Assembly: GCA_963769945.1 (NCBI GenBank)
Contig: CAVYOA010000014.1
Location: forward strand, 511,534 to 575,533
DNA length: 64,000 nt
Direction: 5' to 3'
From: WHSW01 sp963769945
GTDB taxonomy: Bacteria > Actinomycetota > Thermoleophilia > Solirubrobacterales > 70-9
Shown in pieces: positions 41,656 through 50,086 of the stretch. The stretch's first letter is position 1. Every line of letters starts with the position of its first letter. Both the position numbers and the translations under genes were made by a program. The notes under the pieces were generated by a model. It was given only the letters and a program-made list of their open reading frames with translations. It did no database searches and was not told where the DNA came from.

Positions 41656-42394
41656 CAGCCTCGATCCAGATCGCGCCGCCTTGGCGCCCGGTGGTGCCTC
41701 GGTCACGACGATGAGAGAAAAACAGCTCGCTCTCACACGAGGTGCATAAATTCGCGCTCTCGACCGCATCGACGCCGGCAGCGGCGAGCAGCCGTCGCGT
41801 GACCTCCGGCAGGTCGAGCATGCCCCCTGCGGTGATCCCCTCCCCGAGATGCTCGAACCGCGCCGCCACCTCGGCCCCGACCTCGAAGCAGCAGGGGCCG
41901 ATTCCGGGGCCGATCGCGGCGGCGGTAGCGCCAACCGCCTCGACACCCTGCGCGACGATCCCGGCGGCCAGCCCGCGCCAGCCGCCATGAAGCATCGCCA
42001 CGCCGCGAGTGCCCCTGAGCGCGACCGGTAGGCAATCGGCGACCTGGACCAATGGCGTCAGCGCCACAGCAGCGGTTACCTGGCCGTCGGCTGGCGGTGG
42101 CCGCACGCTGGCGTCGACGAAGGGGTTGGGATCAGGCGCGTGCGCGCGGGCTTGTAGTTCGACGCCGTGGATCTGACGCCCGATGAGAAAGCCCTCAGCG
42201 TCACGTTTGAGCGCGCCCGCGAGGCGTGCGCGATTCTCGATCACCGCGTCTGGGTCGTCGTCGGTCAGGAGTCCGAGGTTGAGGCTGGCGAAGGCGCCCT
42301 CGCTGACTCCCGCAGCTCGGGTTGAGAACGCGGCGGTTGCCTGCGGCAGGGCTGCCTCGAGCCATCTCACACCGTCGCTTTCGCGCCAGTCCAT
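41648..42394 (-). CDS. pgeF: Peptidoglycan editing factor / purine nucleoside phosphorylase (YfiH/YlmD family)
   Basis: A 248-residue protein of the former laccase-domain (DUF152) family. The zinc site motif is seen in L-H-G-G-W-R-G-L-A-A-G-I (H) with the preceding A-D-C-L-P-V; I-G-P-G-I-G-P-C-C-F-E-V is typical. Members edit muropeptides and/or cleave purine nucleosides. It heads the yggS-sepF run, as in many bacteria. Confidence 0.9.
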   Translation of the reverse strand: MDWRESDGVRWLEAALPQATAAFSTRAAGVSEGAFASLNLGLLTDDDPDAVIENRARLAGALKRDAEGFLIGRQIHGVELQARAHAPDPNPFVDASVRPPPADGQVTAAVALTPLVQVADCLPVALRGTRGVAMLHGGWRGLAAGIVAQGVEAVGATAAAIGPGIGPCCFEVGAEVAARFEHLGEGITAGGMLDLPEVTRRLLAAAGVDAVESANLCTSCESELFFSHRRDRGTTGRQGGAIWIEADG

Positions 42395-42419
42395 TGCGAT
42401 CAGGCTAGAGAGCGACGCG

Positions 42420-43547
42420 TTAGGTCTTCCTCGCCGCGTCGATTGCGAGGCGCAGCTCGTCTTCGCGACCGGCGGTTCGGCCGTCGAGCTTGGCGCGCAG
42501 CGCAGCTTCGAGACCGCGGCCCAGGGCCGGGCCTTCGCTGAGCCCGGCCGCGATCAGGTCGGCTCCTGAGATCTCGAGCTCGACCCGCCCCCACTCCGCG
42601 ACGTAGCGATCGAGCCAGGTGGCGCCGAGGATGCGCGCCAGCGCCAGCTCGACCGGATCGAACCCGGCCGCGATGGCGACGGCGATTGACGGGCGCCCGG
42701 GATCGCTGGCGGCAAGCTCCGTCACCCGGGCGCTTGGCTCGCGCGCGGCGCCACGGACGAGGTCCGCACGGGTCACCGTTTGCGTCCACGGCTCGACGCG
42801 GGCAAGCTCGACCGCGGCGTCGATGCGCTCGCCCGCCTCGGATCCGAGAGCGATCAGGCCCCAGTCATGCAGCCGCTCGAAGCCCGCGCGCGGGTCTGGC
42901 TCGAGCGCCAGTCGGCGCAGCTCTGCCTCAATCCGGTCCTCGGACACGGTGGCGAGATCGGTCGCCTTGACGAGATCGAGCGTTCGTGGATCCAGTTCAA
43001 GTCGCAGGCGCACGCTGTAACGGGCCGCTCGGATCGCCCGCGTCGGGTCGTCTGCGAAGGAGCCCTGATGCAGCACGCGCAACACTTCCGCCCGCAGGTC
43101 GTCGACCCCGCCGTGCGGGTCGATCACGGCGCTGGGGTCGTCGAGGGCGACGGCGATCGCATTGACGGTGAAATCGCGTCGACTGAGATCGGACTCGATC
43201 TCGGCCGTGGGCTCGACGTCGGGCAGGGCGCCGGGTGCCGCGTAGGACTCCGTTCGCGCGCCGGCGATGTTGATGTCGCCGGCCGGGGCCAGGACGGTCG
43301 CTGTGGCGAAGCGCTGATGGCTGCGAACATCGCCGCCGAGTCCCTCGGCGAGTTCGAACGGGTCGCCGGCGACGACGAGATCGAGGTCAAGCGGCTCAGC
43401 GCCGAGGAGAAGGTCCCGAACCGCACCGCCGACCAGCCAAGCTCGCACGCCGCGGCTTGCCGCCGCCGCTCGCAGATCCGAGACGCCGGGCAGCGACTCG
43501 ATCCTCGCGGCGAGGTTGTCGAGGCTGATGTCGGGTGAGCGGCTCAT
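42420..43547 (-). CDS. CCA tRNA nucleotidyltransferase / poly(A) polymerase family protein
   Basis: A 375-residue class II nucleotidyltransferase. The head domain has W-L-V-G-G-A-V-R-D-L-L-L-G and the catalytic D-L-D-L-V; R-R-D-F-T-V-N-A-I and D-P-T-R-A-I-R-A-A-R-Y follow in the neck. No HD domain is seen at the C-terminus. It probably adds or repairs the tRNA CCA end. It is divergent from the PQQ-propeller gene. Confidence 0.88.
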   Translation of the reverse strand: MSRSPDISLDNLAARIESLPGVSDLRAAAASRGVRAWLVGGAVRDLLLGAEPLDLDLVVAGDPFELAEGLGGDVRSHQRFATATVLAPAGDINIAGARTESYAAPGALPDVEPTAEIESDLSRRDFTVNAIAVALDDPSAVIDPHGGVDDLRAEVLRVLHQGSFADDPTRAIRAARYSVRLRLELDPRTLDLVKATDLATVSEDRIEAELRRLALEPDPRAGFERLHDWGLIALGSEAGERIDAAVELARVEPWTQTVTRADLVRGAAREPSARVTELAASDPGRPSIAVAIAAGFDPVELALARILGATWLDRYVAEWGRVELEISGADLIAAGLSEGPALGRGLEAALRAKLDGRTAGREDELRLAIDAARKT

Positions 43548-43576
43548 TTGTCTTGGGCTCGGGTGCCTTCCCTACC

Positions 43577-45046
43577 ATGACGGGCTTCCTCATGGCCCGC
43601 CTCGCCGAGATCTGGCGCTCGTGGAGCAAGCGCAAGCGCCTCTTGGTCGCGGGCGGGACGGCGCTTGCGGTGATTGCCGCCGGTGGTGTGGTCGCCTACT
43701 TCGCGCTGGTCAAGCGCGATGACGACGTCTCCTGCCCGCCACCGTGCGAGCTCGAGGCTGAGGACACCCCTAAACCCAAGGAGGTGATCAAGACAGTCGA
43801 CTGGCCGGTGTACGGATACAACGACCAGCGCACGCGCTACCTACCGACCAAGCGTGTGAAGCCACCCTTCGACGCCTCGGTCTGGAGCTTCGCGGCCGGC
43901 AAGCTGCTCGAGTTCTCGCCGATCGTCGCCGACGATTCCCTCTACTTCCAAGACATCGATTCGCTTTTTTACGCGCTCGACGCCGACAGTGGCAAGGTGC
44001 AGTGGAAGCAGGACATCGGCGCGCGCGGCGCCGCCTCCCCCGCCTACTCCAAAGGCAAGGTGATCGCGGTCACGCTGGAGCCGGGCGAGGCGGTTGCGAT
44101 GCGCACCCGCGACGGCAAGATCCTCTGGCGCCGCGCGCTCGGCGGGCGCAGCGAGACGTCGCCGGTGATCGTCGGCGAGAAGGTGATTGTCGGCGGCGAG
44201 TCCGGCAGCGTCTACGCGCTTGACATCGACAGCGGCAAGGTGGTGTGGCAGGTTCAGACCGACGGCGCGGTCAAGGGCGGGCTGGCGCTCGACGAAGGCG
44301 TGCTCTACGGCGGCAACTACGCCGGGCAGGTGTTCGCGATCCGCGCCTCCGACGGCTCTTATGTGTGGCAATCGAGCACTCAGGGTCTGAGCTTCGGCCG
44401 CGGCGGGCCGGTTTACTCGACGCCCGCGGTCGCCTACGGGCGGGTATATCTCGGCAGCATCGACAACCGCGTCTACAGCTTCGACCAGGACTCGGGTGCG
44501 CTGGCTTGGAGTCACTCGACCGGCGACTGGGTCTATGCCGCGCCCGCTGTGGCCGACACGCCGAAGACCGAGCCGAGCGTTTATGTCGGCTCCAAGGATC
44601 AAACCTTCTACGCCCTCGATGCCAAGACCGGCGCCGTGCGCTGGTCGAAGCGGATCGGGGGCATCATCCTCGGCGCCGCCACGGTGCTCGGCGAGACCGT
44701 CTACGTCGCCGGCCTCGGTCCCAACGTGGGCACGTTCGGCTTCGACGTCAAGACCGGCAAGAACGTGTTCGAGTCCGAGCTCGGCGAGTACAACCCAGTG
44801 ATCTCAGACGGTGAGCGGATGTACCTCACCGGGGCCGCCGGAATCCGCGCCTTCGAGCACGAGACGGCCGCGGAGCGCCGTCGCGAGGCCGAGCGGCGGC
44901 GCGCTCAGCGGGCGAAGGAGGCGGAGAAGGAAAAGCGCCAGAAGGCGGCCAAGCGAGCGAAACGTGAGCGCCAGCGAGCGGCGCAGGATCGGGTCGATGA
45001 GGGCAACGGGCAGCGCGGCCCCGGCGGCAAGAAAAAAAGCGGGTAG
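43577..45046 (+). CDS. Membrane-anchored PQQ-type beta-propeller protein
   Basis: One N-terminal transmembrane segment (R-L-L-V-A-G-G-T-A-L-A-V-I-A-A-G-G-V) anchors the protein. The outer part has repeats of the PQQ/BamB kind (A-L-D-A-D-S-G-K-V-Q-W, A-L-D-I-D-S-G-K-V-V-W, A-L-D-A-K-T-G-A-V-R-W), enough for a full propeller. The last 60 residues are a basic, charged helix or disordered tail. Function is unknown; a scaffold or quinoprotein role is possible, and no dehydrogenase metal-site motif was seen. Starts at 43577 or 43592 are both possible. Confidence 0.75.
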   Translation: MTGFLMARLAEIWRSWSKRKRLLVAGGTALAVIAAGGVVAYFALVKRDDDVSCPPPCELEAEDTPKPKEVIKTVDWPVYGYNDQRTRYLPTKRVKPPFDASVWSFAAGKLLEFSPIVADDSLYFQDIDSLFYALDADSGKVQWKQDIGARGAASPAYSKGKVIAVTLEPGEAVAMRTRDGKILWRRALGGRSETSPVIVGEKVIVGGESGSVYALDIDSGKVVWQVQTDGAVKGGLALDEGVLYGGNYAGQVFAIRASDGSYVWQSSTQGLSFGRGGPVYSTPAVAYGRVYLGSIDNRVYSFDQDSGALAWSHSTGDWVYAAPAVADTPKTEPSVYVGSKDQTFYALDAKTGAVRWSKRIGGIILGAATVLGETVYVAGLGPNVGTFGFDVKTGKNVFESELGEYNPVISDGERMYLTGAAGIRAFEHETAAERRREAERRRAQRAKEAEKEKRQKAAKRAKRERQRAAQDRVDEGNGQRGPGGKKKSG

Positions 45047-45128
45047 CGATTCTGCGGCGGGATCCGCGACGAGAGGAGCGGTGGCCCCTTGAGCGGGCAC
45101 CCGTTCCACTCGGGACAAGCTCTGCGCC

Positions 45129-45902
45129 TCAGGCGCTGTCTGGCACCTCGCGGACCGCTATACCCGCATCCTTCATGGCCCGTTTCGCATCGGCGACACT
45201 GAACTTGCCGTAGTGAAAGATCGACGCCGCGAGCACCGCCTCGGCACCGCCCTCAGTGACGCCGGCGACCAGGTGCTCGAGCTCTCCGACCCCGCCTGAA
45301 GCGATCACCGGCACCGCGACCGCGCCGGCGACCGCTCGCGTCAGCTCGAGGTCGTAGCCGTCGGTGGTGCCGTCGCGATCCATGCTGGTCAGCAGCACCT
45401 CCCCCGCCCCGCGCTCGGTCGCCTCCCGCGCCCAGGCGACAGCCTCTTTGCCCTCGACGAGAGTGCGACCACCGTTGACGTAGACGTCGAAGCCGCCACC
45501 GTGGGCTTTGGCGTCGATCGCGATCACCACGCATTGCGAGCCGAAGACAATCGCCAGCTCGGAGATCAGCTCGGGGCGAGCCAGGGCTTGCGAGTTGACG
45601 GCGACCTTGTCGGCTCCGGCGTCGAGCACCGCTTGGGCATCCTCGACGGAGCGGATGCCGCCGCCGATCGTGAATGGGATGAAAACGTTATCTGCCGTGC
45701 GCCGCGCCAGCTCGGTGATCGTCTCGCGCTTTTCGTGGGAGGCGGTGATGTCGAGGAAGACGAGCTCGTCGGCGCCCTCTGCGTCATAGCGCTCGGCCAG
45801 CTCGACGGGATCGCCAGCATCGCGAATGTCAACGAAGTTCGTGCCCTTGACGACGCGTCCCGCATCGACGTCGAGGCAAGGGATCACGCGCTTGAGTGCC
45901 AT
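45129..45902 (-). CDS. hisF: Imidazole glycerol phosphate synthase cyclase subunit
   Basis: A 257-residue TIM-barrel protein. It opens R-V-I-P-C-L-D-V-D-A-G-R-V-V-K-G, with the catalytic aspartates in C-L-D-V and the later L-L-T-S-M-D-R-D-G-T. With HisH it forms IGP and AICAR in histidine synthesis. It is the last gene of the his operon, 15 bp after the small orf80. HisH is encoded in the same operon. Confidence 0.95.
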   Translation of the reverse strand: MALKRVIPCLDVDAGRVVKGTNFVDIRDAGDPVELAERYDAEGADELVFLDITASHEKRETITELARRTADNVFIPFTIGGGIRSVEDAQAVLDAGADKVAVNSQALARPELISELAIVFGSQCVVIAIDAKAHGGGFDVYVNGGRTLVEGKEAVAWAREATERGAGEVLLTSMDRDGTTDGYDLELTRAVAGAVAVPVIASGGVGELEHLVAGVTEGGAEAVLAASIFHYGKFSVADAKRAMKDAGIAVREVPDSA

Positions 45903-45917
45903 CGCCGGCGACCGGGC

Positions 45918-46160
45918 CTAGGGCTTGGGGCGCCCGCGAGCTGCGGCCCAGGCACCTTGCGCGAACGCCGAGGGCTCCAGCTTTTGAGCCAGCGTGAGCA
46001 GCTCCTGTCGCTCGGCGGCGGTCAGGTTCGTCCGCGGGCGGCCCCGGGATTTCGCCACTAGCTTTGCCAGCTTGCTCTGCTCACCGGGTTCGAGCAAGGA
46101 CAGGTGCCGGCGCGCAAGCAGCGCGACCTGACCGATCATGAGGACGCGAAACCAGAACAT
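45918..46160 (-). CDS. Small basic protein of unknown function inside the his operon (orf80)
   Basis: An 80-residue protein starting M-F-W-F-R-V-L-M-I-G-Q-V, then A-R-R-H-L-S-L-L-E-P-G-E-Q-S-K-L-A-K-L-V-A-K-S-R-G-R-P-R. The N-terminus is hydrophobic but short; the rest is helical and basic. The start codon abuts the hisA stop with no spacing, which suggests translational coupling. I do not recognise the family. Its place between hisA and hisF in an otherwise standard operon makes it notable. Confidence 0.7.
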   Translation of the reverse strand: MFWFRVLMIGQVALLARRHLSLLEPGEQSKLAKLVAKSRGRPRTNLTAAERQELLTLAQKLEPSAFAQGAWAAARGRPKP

Positions 46161-46904
46161 CTAGCGGACCGCCCCGGCCAACGCGGCTTGCGCCTGGGCG
46201 ACTGTGAACCTCTGCTCGTAAAGAGCACGGCCGACGATGACGCCGGTAAGGGCCGGAAGCTCCAGCCCCGCGAGCTCTTCGAGGTGCTCGAGCGAGCCGA
46301 TTCCGCCCGAGTAGGTGAATTCGCCGCCTCCGCTTGCTACGGCTACGGCGACGTCGGCCATGGCGTCGGTCCCCGGGCCCTCGAGCGTGCCGTCTACCTC
46401 CACGGGCGTGAAGAGGAAGCGCCTGACACCGCGCGCGGTTAGCTCGTCGATCAGCTCGGCCGAGGTTGTCTTCGTCTCGCGAGTCCAGCCCTCGACGGCA
46501 ACACGCCCATCGCGCGAGTCAGCCGCGACGACAATGCGAGTGCCATGGTCGGCCGCCAGCCCCTCGATCAACGCCGGGTCTGAGAGGGCCGCGGTCCCGA
46601 GCACCGCGCGAGCGGCGCCGGCCGCGAGCACTGCGCTGACGTCACCGGCCTGGCGCAGTCCGCCGCCGACCTGGACGGGAACTCCGGCTTGATCGCAGAT
46701 CCGGCTCACATGCTCGATGTTGACCGGCGCACCCTCCCGTGCGCCGTCGAGATCGACGACGTGAAGCGCCTCGGCGCCGTGGTCGACCCAGCGCTTGGCT
46801 GCGTCCAGCGGGTCGGCGTCAAAGACGGTCTCGTTGTCGTAATCGCCGCGCAGCAAACGCACCGCGTGGCCGCCACGGATATCGATCGCGGGATGGAGGA
46901 TCAC
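46161..46904 (-). CDS. hisA: ProFAR isomerase HisA
   Basis: A 247-residue TIM-barrel isomerase. The first aspartate is in P-A-I-D-I-R-G-G-H-A-V-R-L; the second half has A-A-D-S-R-D-G-R-V-A-V-E-G-W, closer to HisA than to the bifunctional PriA of many Actinobacteria. Where most members have T-D-I, this protein reads T-P-V before E-V-D-G-T-L-E-G-P-G, so the PriA aspartate is absent. Start overlaps the hisH stop by four bases (46901-46904). Confidence 0.93.
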   Translation of the reverse strand: MILHPAIDIRGGHAVRLLRGDYDNETVFDADPLDAAKRWVDHGAEALHVVDLDGAREGAPVNIEHVSRICDQAGVPVQVGGGLRQAGDVSAVLAAGAARAVLGTAALSDPALIEGLAADHGTRIVVAADSRDGRVAVEGWTRETKTTSAELIDELTARGVRRFLFTPVEVDGTLEGPGTDAMADVAVAVASGGGEFTYSGGIGSLEHLEELAGLELPALTGVIVGRALYEQRFTVAQAQAALAGAVR

Positions 46905-47527
46905 GCTGGCACCGCCGCGCAGATGCCGCTGAAGTTTGCGAGCAGTGAGAGCCCTGCGACGCTCGACTTCTCGGGGTGAAACTGAACGCCGTAGATCGGC
47001 GGGCGAGCGACGGCGCAGGCAAAGCGCTCGCCGTGGACGGCTGTGCCGAGCAGGCTGTTGTCGTCGACGGCTTCGGCGACGAAGCCATGAACGAAGTAGA
47101 ACGGAGTCTCGTCTGCGATCCCCCCGCTGAGTTCGTTCTCACGCTCCCAGCGCACCGGCTCCCAGCCTATGTGGGGGATCTTGTGGTCGGGCGCATCAAG
47201 ACCACGAACCCGGCCCTCCAGCAGGCCAAGCCCAGGGGCGCCACCAAGCTCGGTCGATGACTCGAACAGGAGTTGGAAGCCCAAGCAGATGCCCAGCGTC
47301 GGCGTACCCGACTCGACCCGTTCGACAATCAGCCGATCGAGCTCGAGCTCGGTTATGCGCTCGATCGCTTTCGGAAAGGCCCCCACACCAGGCAGCACAA
47401 GCCCGGCGGCTGCCCGTGCGACGTCGTGATCGGCCGTGATCACCGCGCTTGCGCCGACACGCTCCAGCGCCTTCTCCACCGATCGCAGGTTTCCCATGCC
47501 GTAATCGAGCACCGCGATCTGGGTCAA
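46901..47527 (-). CDS. hisH: Imidazole glycerol phosphate synthase glutamine amidotransferase subunit
   Basis: A 208-residue class I amidotransferase. The nucleophile is in L-G-I-C-L-G-F-Q-L-L; the His-Glu pair is in Q-F-H-P-E-K-S. It feeds ammonia to HisF. The family begins at I-A-V-L-D-Y-G-M-G-N-L, so I take the TTG at 47527, which overlaps the hisB stop (TTGA), over the much longer open frame. Confidence 0.93.
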   Translation of the reverse strand: MTQIAVLDYGMGNLRSVEKALERVGASAVITADHDVARAAAGLVLPGVGAFPKAIERITELELDRLIVERVESGTPTLGICLGFQLLFESSTELGGAPGLGLLEGRVRGLDAPDHKIPHIGWEPVRWERENELSGGIADETPFYFVHGFVAEAVDDNSLLGTAVHGERFACAVARPPIYGVQFHPEKSSVAGLSLLANFSGICAAVPA

Positions 47528-48141
47528 GTCAAGGTCCCCTTCGTGCTCGGCACACCGCTCTCGCCGGGATCGATCGAGATCGCCACTCGCAGCGCACGGG
47601 CAAACGCCTTGAACGACGCTTCGATCAAGTGATGAGCATTCGATCCATAGCGTGTGCCGATGTGAAGCGTCAGCTTCGCGTTGGCGGCCACCGCGCGAAA
47701 GAACTCCTCCGCAAGCTCGGAGTCGAAGCCGGCGATCGAGACGGTGGGCAGCTCGGATTCGTAGCGGCAGAACGGGCGACCGGAGATATCTATGGTGCAT
47801 TCGCCCAGCGCTTCATCCATCGGCACTACCGCGTAGCCGTAGCGCCGAATCTGAGAGCGGTCCCCGAGCGCCTGGTCAAGTGCTTGGCCGAAGGCGATGC
47901 CGACGTCCTCGACCGTGTGGTGAGCGCCAGTCTCGAGGTCGCCGCTGGCCTGCACGCTGAGCGCCAGACCACCGTGTCGTCCGAGCAGCTCGAGCATGTG
48001 GTCGAGGAAGCCCACCCCCGTGGCCGGGCGCACCTCACCGCCGTCGAGTCCGAGCGCGAGCGTGACTGTGGTTTCGCTCGTCTTGCGTTCTACCTTCGCC
48101 GCTCTCGCCATCGTTCTCTCAAACTCCACTCGTTCGCTCAC
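47524..48141 (-). CDS. hisB: Imidazoleglycerol-phosphate dehydratase
   Basis: A 205-residue single-function dehydratase. Manganese-binding repeats are F-L-D-H-M-L-E-L and H-H-T-V-E-D-V-G (the first family H-x-x-x-E motif) and again S-N-A-H-H-L-I-E-A-S-F-K. The GTG at 48141 overlaps the hisD stop as GTGA; a second possible start is the ATG at 48111. Confidence 0.94.
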   Translation of the reverse strand: MSERVEFERTMARAAKVERKTSETTVTLALGLDGGEVRPATGVGFLDHMLELLGRHGGLALSVQASGDLETGAHHTVEDVGIAFGQALDQALGDRSQIRRYGYAVVPMDEALGECTIDISGRPFCRYESELPTVSIAGFDSELAEEFFRAVAANAKLTLHIGTRYGSNAHHLIEASFKAFARALRVAISIDPGESGVPSTKGTLT

Positions 48142-49412
48142 TTGGCTCGCGCCGTCGCCGACTCGCCGTGCACCGGTAGCCCCTCCGCACGGGCCAGGGC
48201 ATCGACGTGAGGTGCCAATTCTCCAGCTGCAGAGCTTGGCATGAAGACGATCGAGGTCCGGCGCAGGAATGCGCCCGCGCCGAGCGGGCCGCCGAAGCGG
48301 GCGGCAGCGCCCGTCGGCAGAACGTGATTGGAGCCGGCGGCGTAGTCGCCAAACGCGGTCGCCGCCGCCGAGCCGACGAAGACGCAGCCTGCGACTCGCC
48401 CGCGTGCTGCCTCGTGGCCTGCTTTGAAGGCGAGTTCGAGATGCTCGGGCGCGAACGCGTCGGCGAGGCTGAGCGCGAGCTCGATCCCGGGCGTATGCAC
48501 CAGCGCAAGCGGCGCATCGGCAACGCTCGGGCGCTCAGGTGCCAGTTCTTCGACCAGTTGGCGAACGCGGTCGAGCAGAGCGGCGTCGGGCGAGGCAACG
48601 ACCAGCGGGCTGTCGTCGCCGTGCTCGGCCTGAGCGAGCAGATCAAGTGCGATCAGCCGCGCGTCAGCCGCGCCATCGGCGATCACGAAGAGCTCGCTGG
48701 GCCCGGCAAGTGAGTCGATCCCGACCCTGCCCGAGACTTGACGCTTGGCCTCGGTGACGAAGCGGTTGCCGGGACCGACGATCACATCGACCGGAGCAAC
48801 GGACTCGGTGCCGTAGGCGAGCGCGCCAATCGCCTGTGCCCCTCCGAGCGCGTACACCTCGTCTACCGCCGCGATCGCGCAGGCCGCAAGGACCGCGTCC
48901 GGCGGCTTCCCCGACCCACCGGGAGGCGAGACCACGCACACTCGGGCCACGCCGGCGGCTCGCGCCGGCAGCGCCGCCATGAGCACGCTCGAGGGGTAGG
49001 CGGCCCGGCCCCCGGGCGCGTAGATACCGACCGCGCGCACAGGTGAGGCGACGACGCTGACGCGCTGACCTTGCTTGAGCTCGAGCTCGACCGGGGTCAG
49101 CTGCGCCTCGAGCTCGGCCGCGGCGACCTCGTTGATATTTCGCGCCGCCACCGTCAGTGCCTCGCGCACGTCGGCTTCGAGCAGCGCCGGCGCGATCGCG
49201 ATCGCCTCAGGGTCGATCGCGAGGTCGGCGCCCGGTGCTTCGTCGAGCTCCGCGGCGATCTCTCGCAGGGCTGCATCGCCGCCCGCGCGCACGCGGGCCA
49301 GGATCTTGGCTACCACCGCGCTCACGTCTTCGGTCTCTGAGACCGTCGAGCGCAAGCGCGCAGCGAGCCCGCTCGCGTCGGTCCCGCTGAGCTCGAAACT
49401 CTCAATCCTCAC
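48138..49412 (-). CDS. hisD: Histidinol dehydrogenase
   Basis: A 424-residue enzyme for the last two oxidation steps of histidine synthesis. G-P-S-E-L-F-V-I-A-D, A-Q-A-E-H-G-D-D-S and the later A-P-E-H-L-E carry the zinc and catalytic residues. The GTG at 49412 (M-R-I-E-S-F-E-L-S-G) overlaps hisG as GTGA; the longer frame reaching 49772 is not used. Confidence 0.95.
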   Translation of the reverse strand: MRIESFELSGTDASGLAARLRSTVSETEDVSAVVAKILARVRAGGDAALREIAAELDEAPGADLAIDPEAIAIAPALLEADVREALTVAARNINEVAAAELEAQLTPVELELKQGQRVSVVASPVRAVGIYAPGGRAAYPSSVLMAALPARAAGVARVCVVSPPGGSGKPPDAVLAACAIAAVDEVYALGGAQAIGALAYGTESVAPVDVIVGPGNRFVTEAKRQVSGRVGIDSLAGPSELFVIADGAADARLIALDLLAQAEHGDDSPLVVASPDAALLDRVRQLVEELAPERPSVADAPLALVHTPGIELALSLADAFAPEHLELAFKAGHEAARGRVAGCVFVGSAAATAFGDYAAGSNHVLPTGAAARFGGPLGAGAFLRRTSIVFMPSSAAGELAPHVDALARAEGLPVHGESATARAK

Positions 49413-50086
49413 GGTTCGCGTCCCCGCATTCTGGCGACCAAGGAGTCGATCTCGGGCGCACGGAGCTTGTGCGAGACGCGGTTGGCGACCAGTCGCGCCG
49501 AGCACGCCACGATCTCCTCGCGGACTTCGAGCTCGTTCTCGGCCAAGGTGCGGCCGCTGTCGACGAGGTCGACGATGGCGTCGGCAAGCCCGGTCAGCGG
49601 CGCCAGCTCGACCGATCCCTTGACCTCGACGATCTCGGTCTGGCGACCGGTGGACTCGAAGTGGCCGGCTGCGATGCGCGGGTACTTGGTCGCGATCCTG
49701 ATCGTGCCGAGGCGGCGCTGAGACTCCCCCATGCTGTCGTCGCCGACCCGCGCGGCAACCACCATGCGGCAAGCCCCATAGCCGAGGTCGAGCAGCTCGT
49801 AGACGGCGCGGTCGTGCTGCTCGAGCAGGACGTCCTTGCCGGTGATGCCAAGATCGGCGGCGCCGGCCTCGACGTAGGTCGGCACGTCGGAGGGCCGCAT
49901 CGTCACCAGGCTGATCTCGCCGGCTGCGAAGACGAGCGAGCGCGAATCGCTGCGCGCCTCGGTGGTGTCGACGCCGATCGTGTCGAGCAGGTCGAGCGTG
50001 CCGGAATAAAGCGCGCCACGCGGCACCGCCAGCTTGATCGGGCCACTCGAGCGAGCCCTAGTCGAGGCGACGGCCGGCGGTGTCAT
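49409..50086 (-). CDS. hisG: ATP phosphoribosyltransferase, short form
   Basis: A 225-residue catalytic subunit. I-K-L-A-V-P-R-G-A-L and D-L-G-I-T-G-K-D-V-L are the substrate-binding blocks; the D-A-I-V-D-L-V-D-S-G-R-T-L motif is the PRPP loop. The protein lacks the C-terminal regulatory domain of long HisG, so it needs HisZ, whose gene overlaps it upstream (ATGA). Feedback control by histidine would go through HisZ. Confidence 0.95.
   Translation of the reverse strand: MTPPAVASTRARSSGPIKLAVPRGALYSGTLDLLDTIGVDTTEARSDSRSLVFAAGEISLVTMRPSDVPTYVEAGAADLGITGKDVLLEQHDRAVYELLDLGYGACRMVVAARVGDDSMGESQRRLGTIRIATKYPRIAAGHFESTGRQTEIVEVKGSVELAPLTGLADAIVDLVDSGRTLAENELEVREEIVACSARLVANRVSHKLRAPEIDSLVARMRGREP

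Noticed and set aside
48138..49772. A longer hisD start at 49772
   Set aside because: The extra 120 codons lie in hisG on the same strand in another frame; the GTG at 49412 gives the normal family start and a GTGA overlap.
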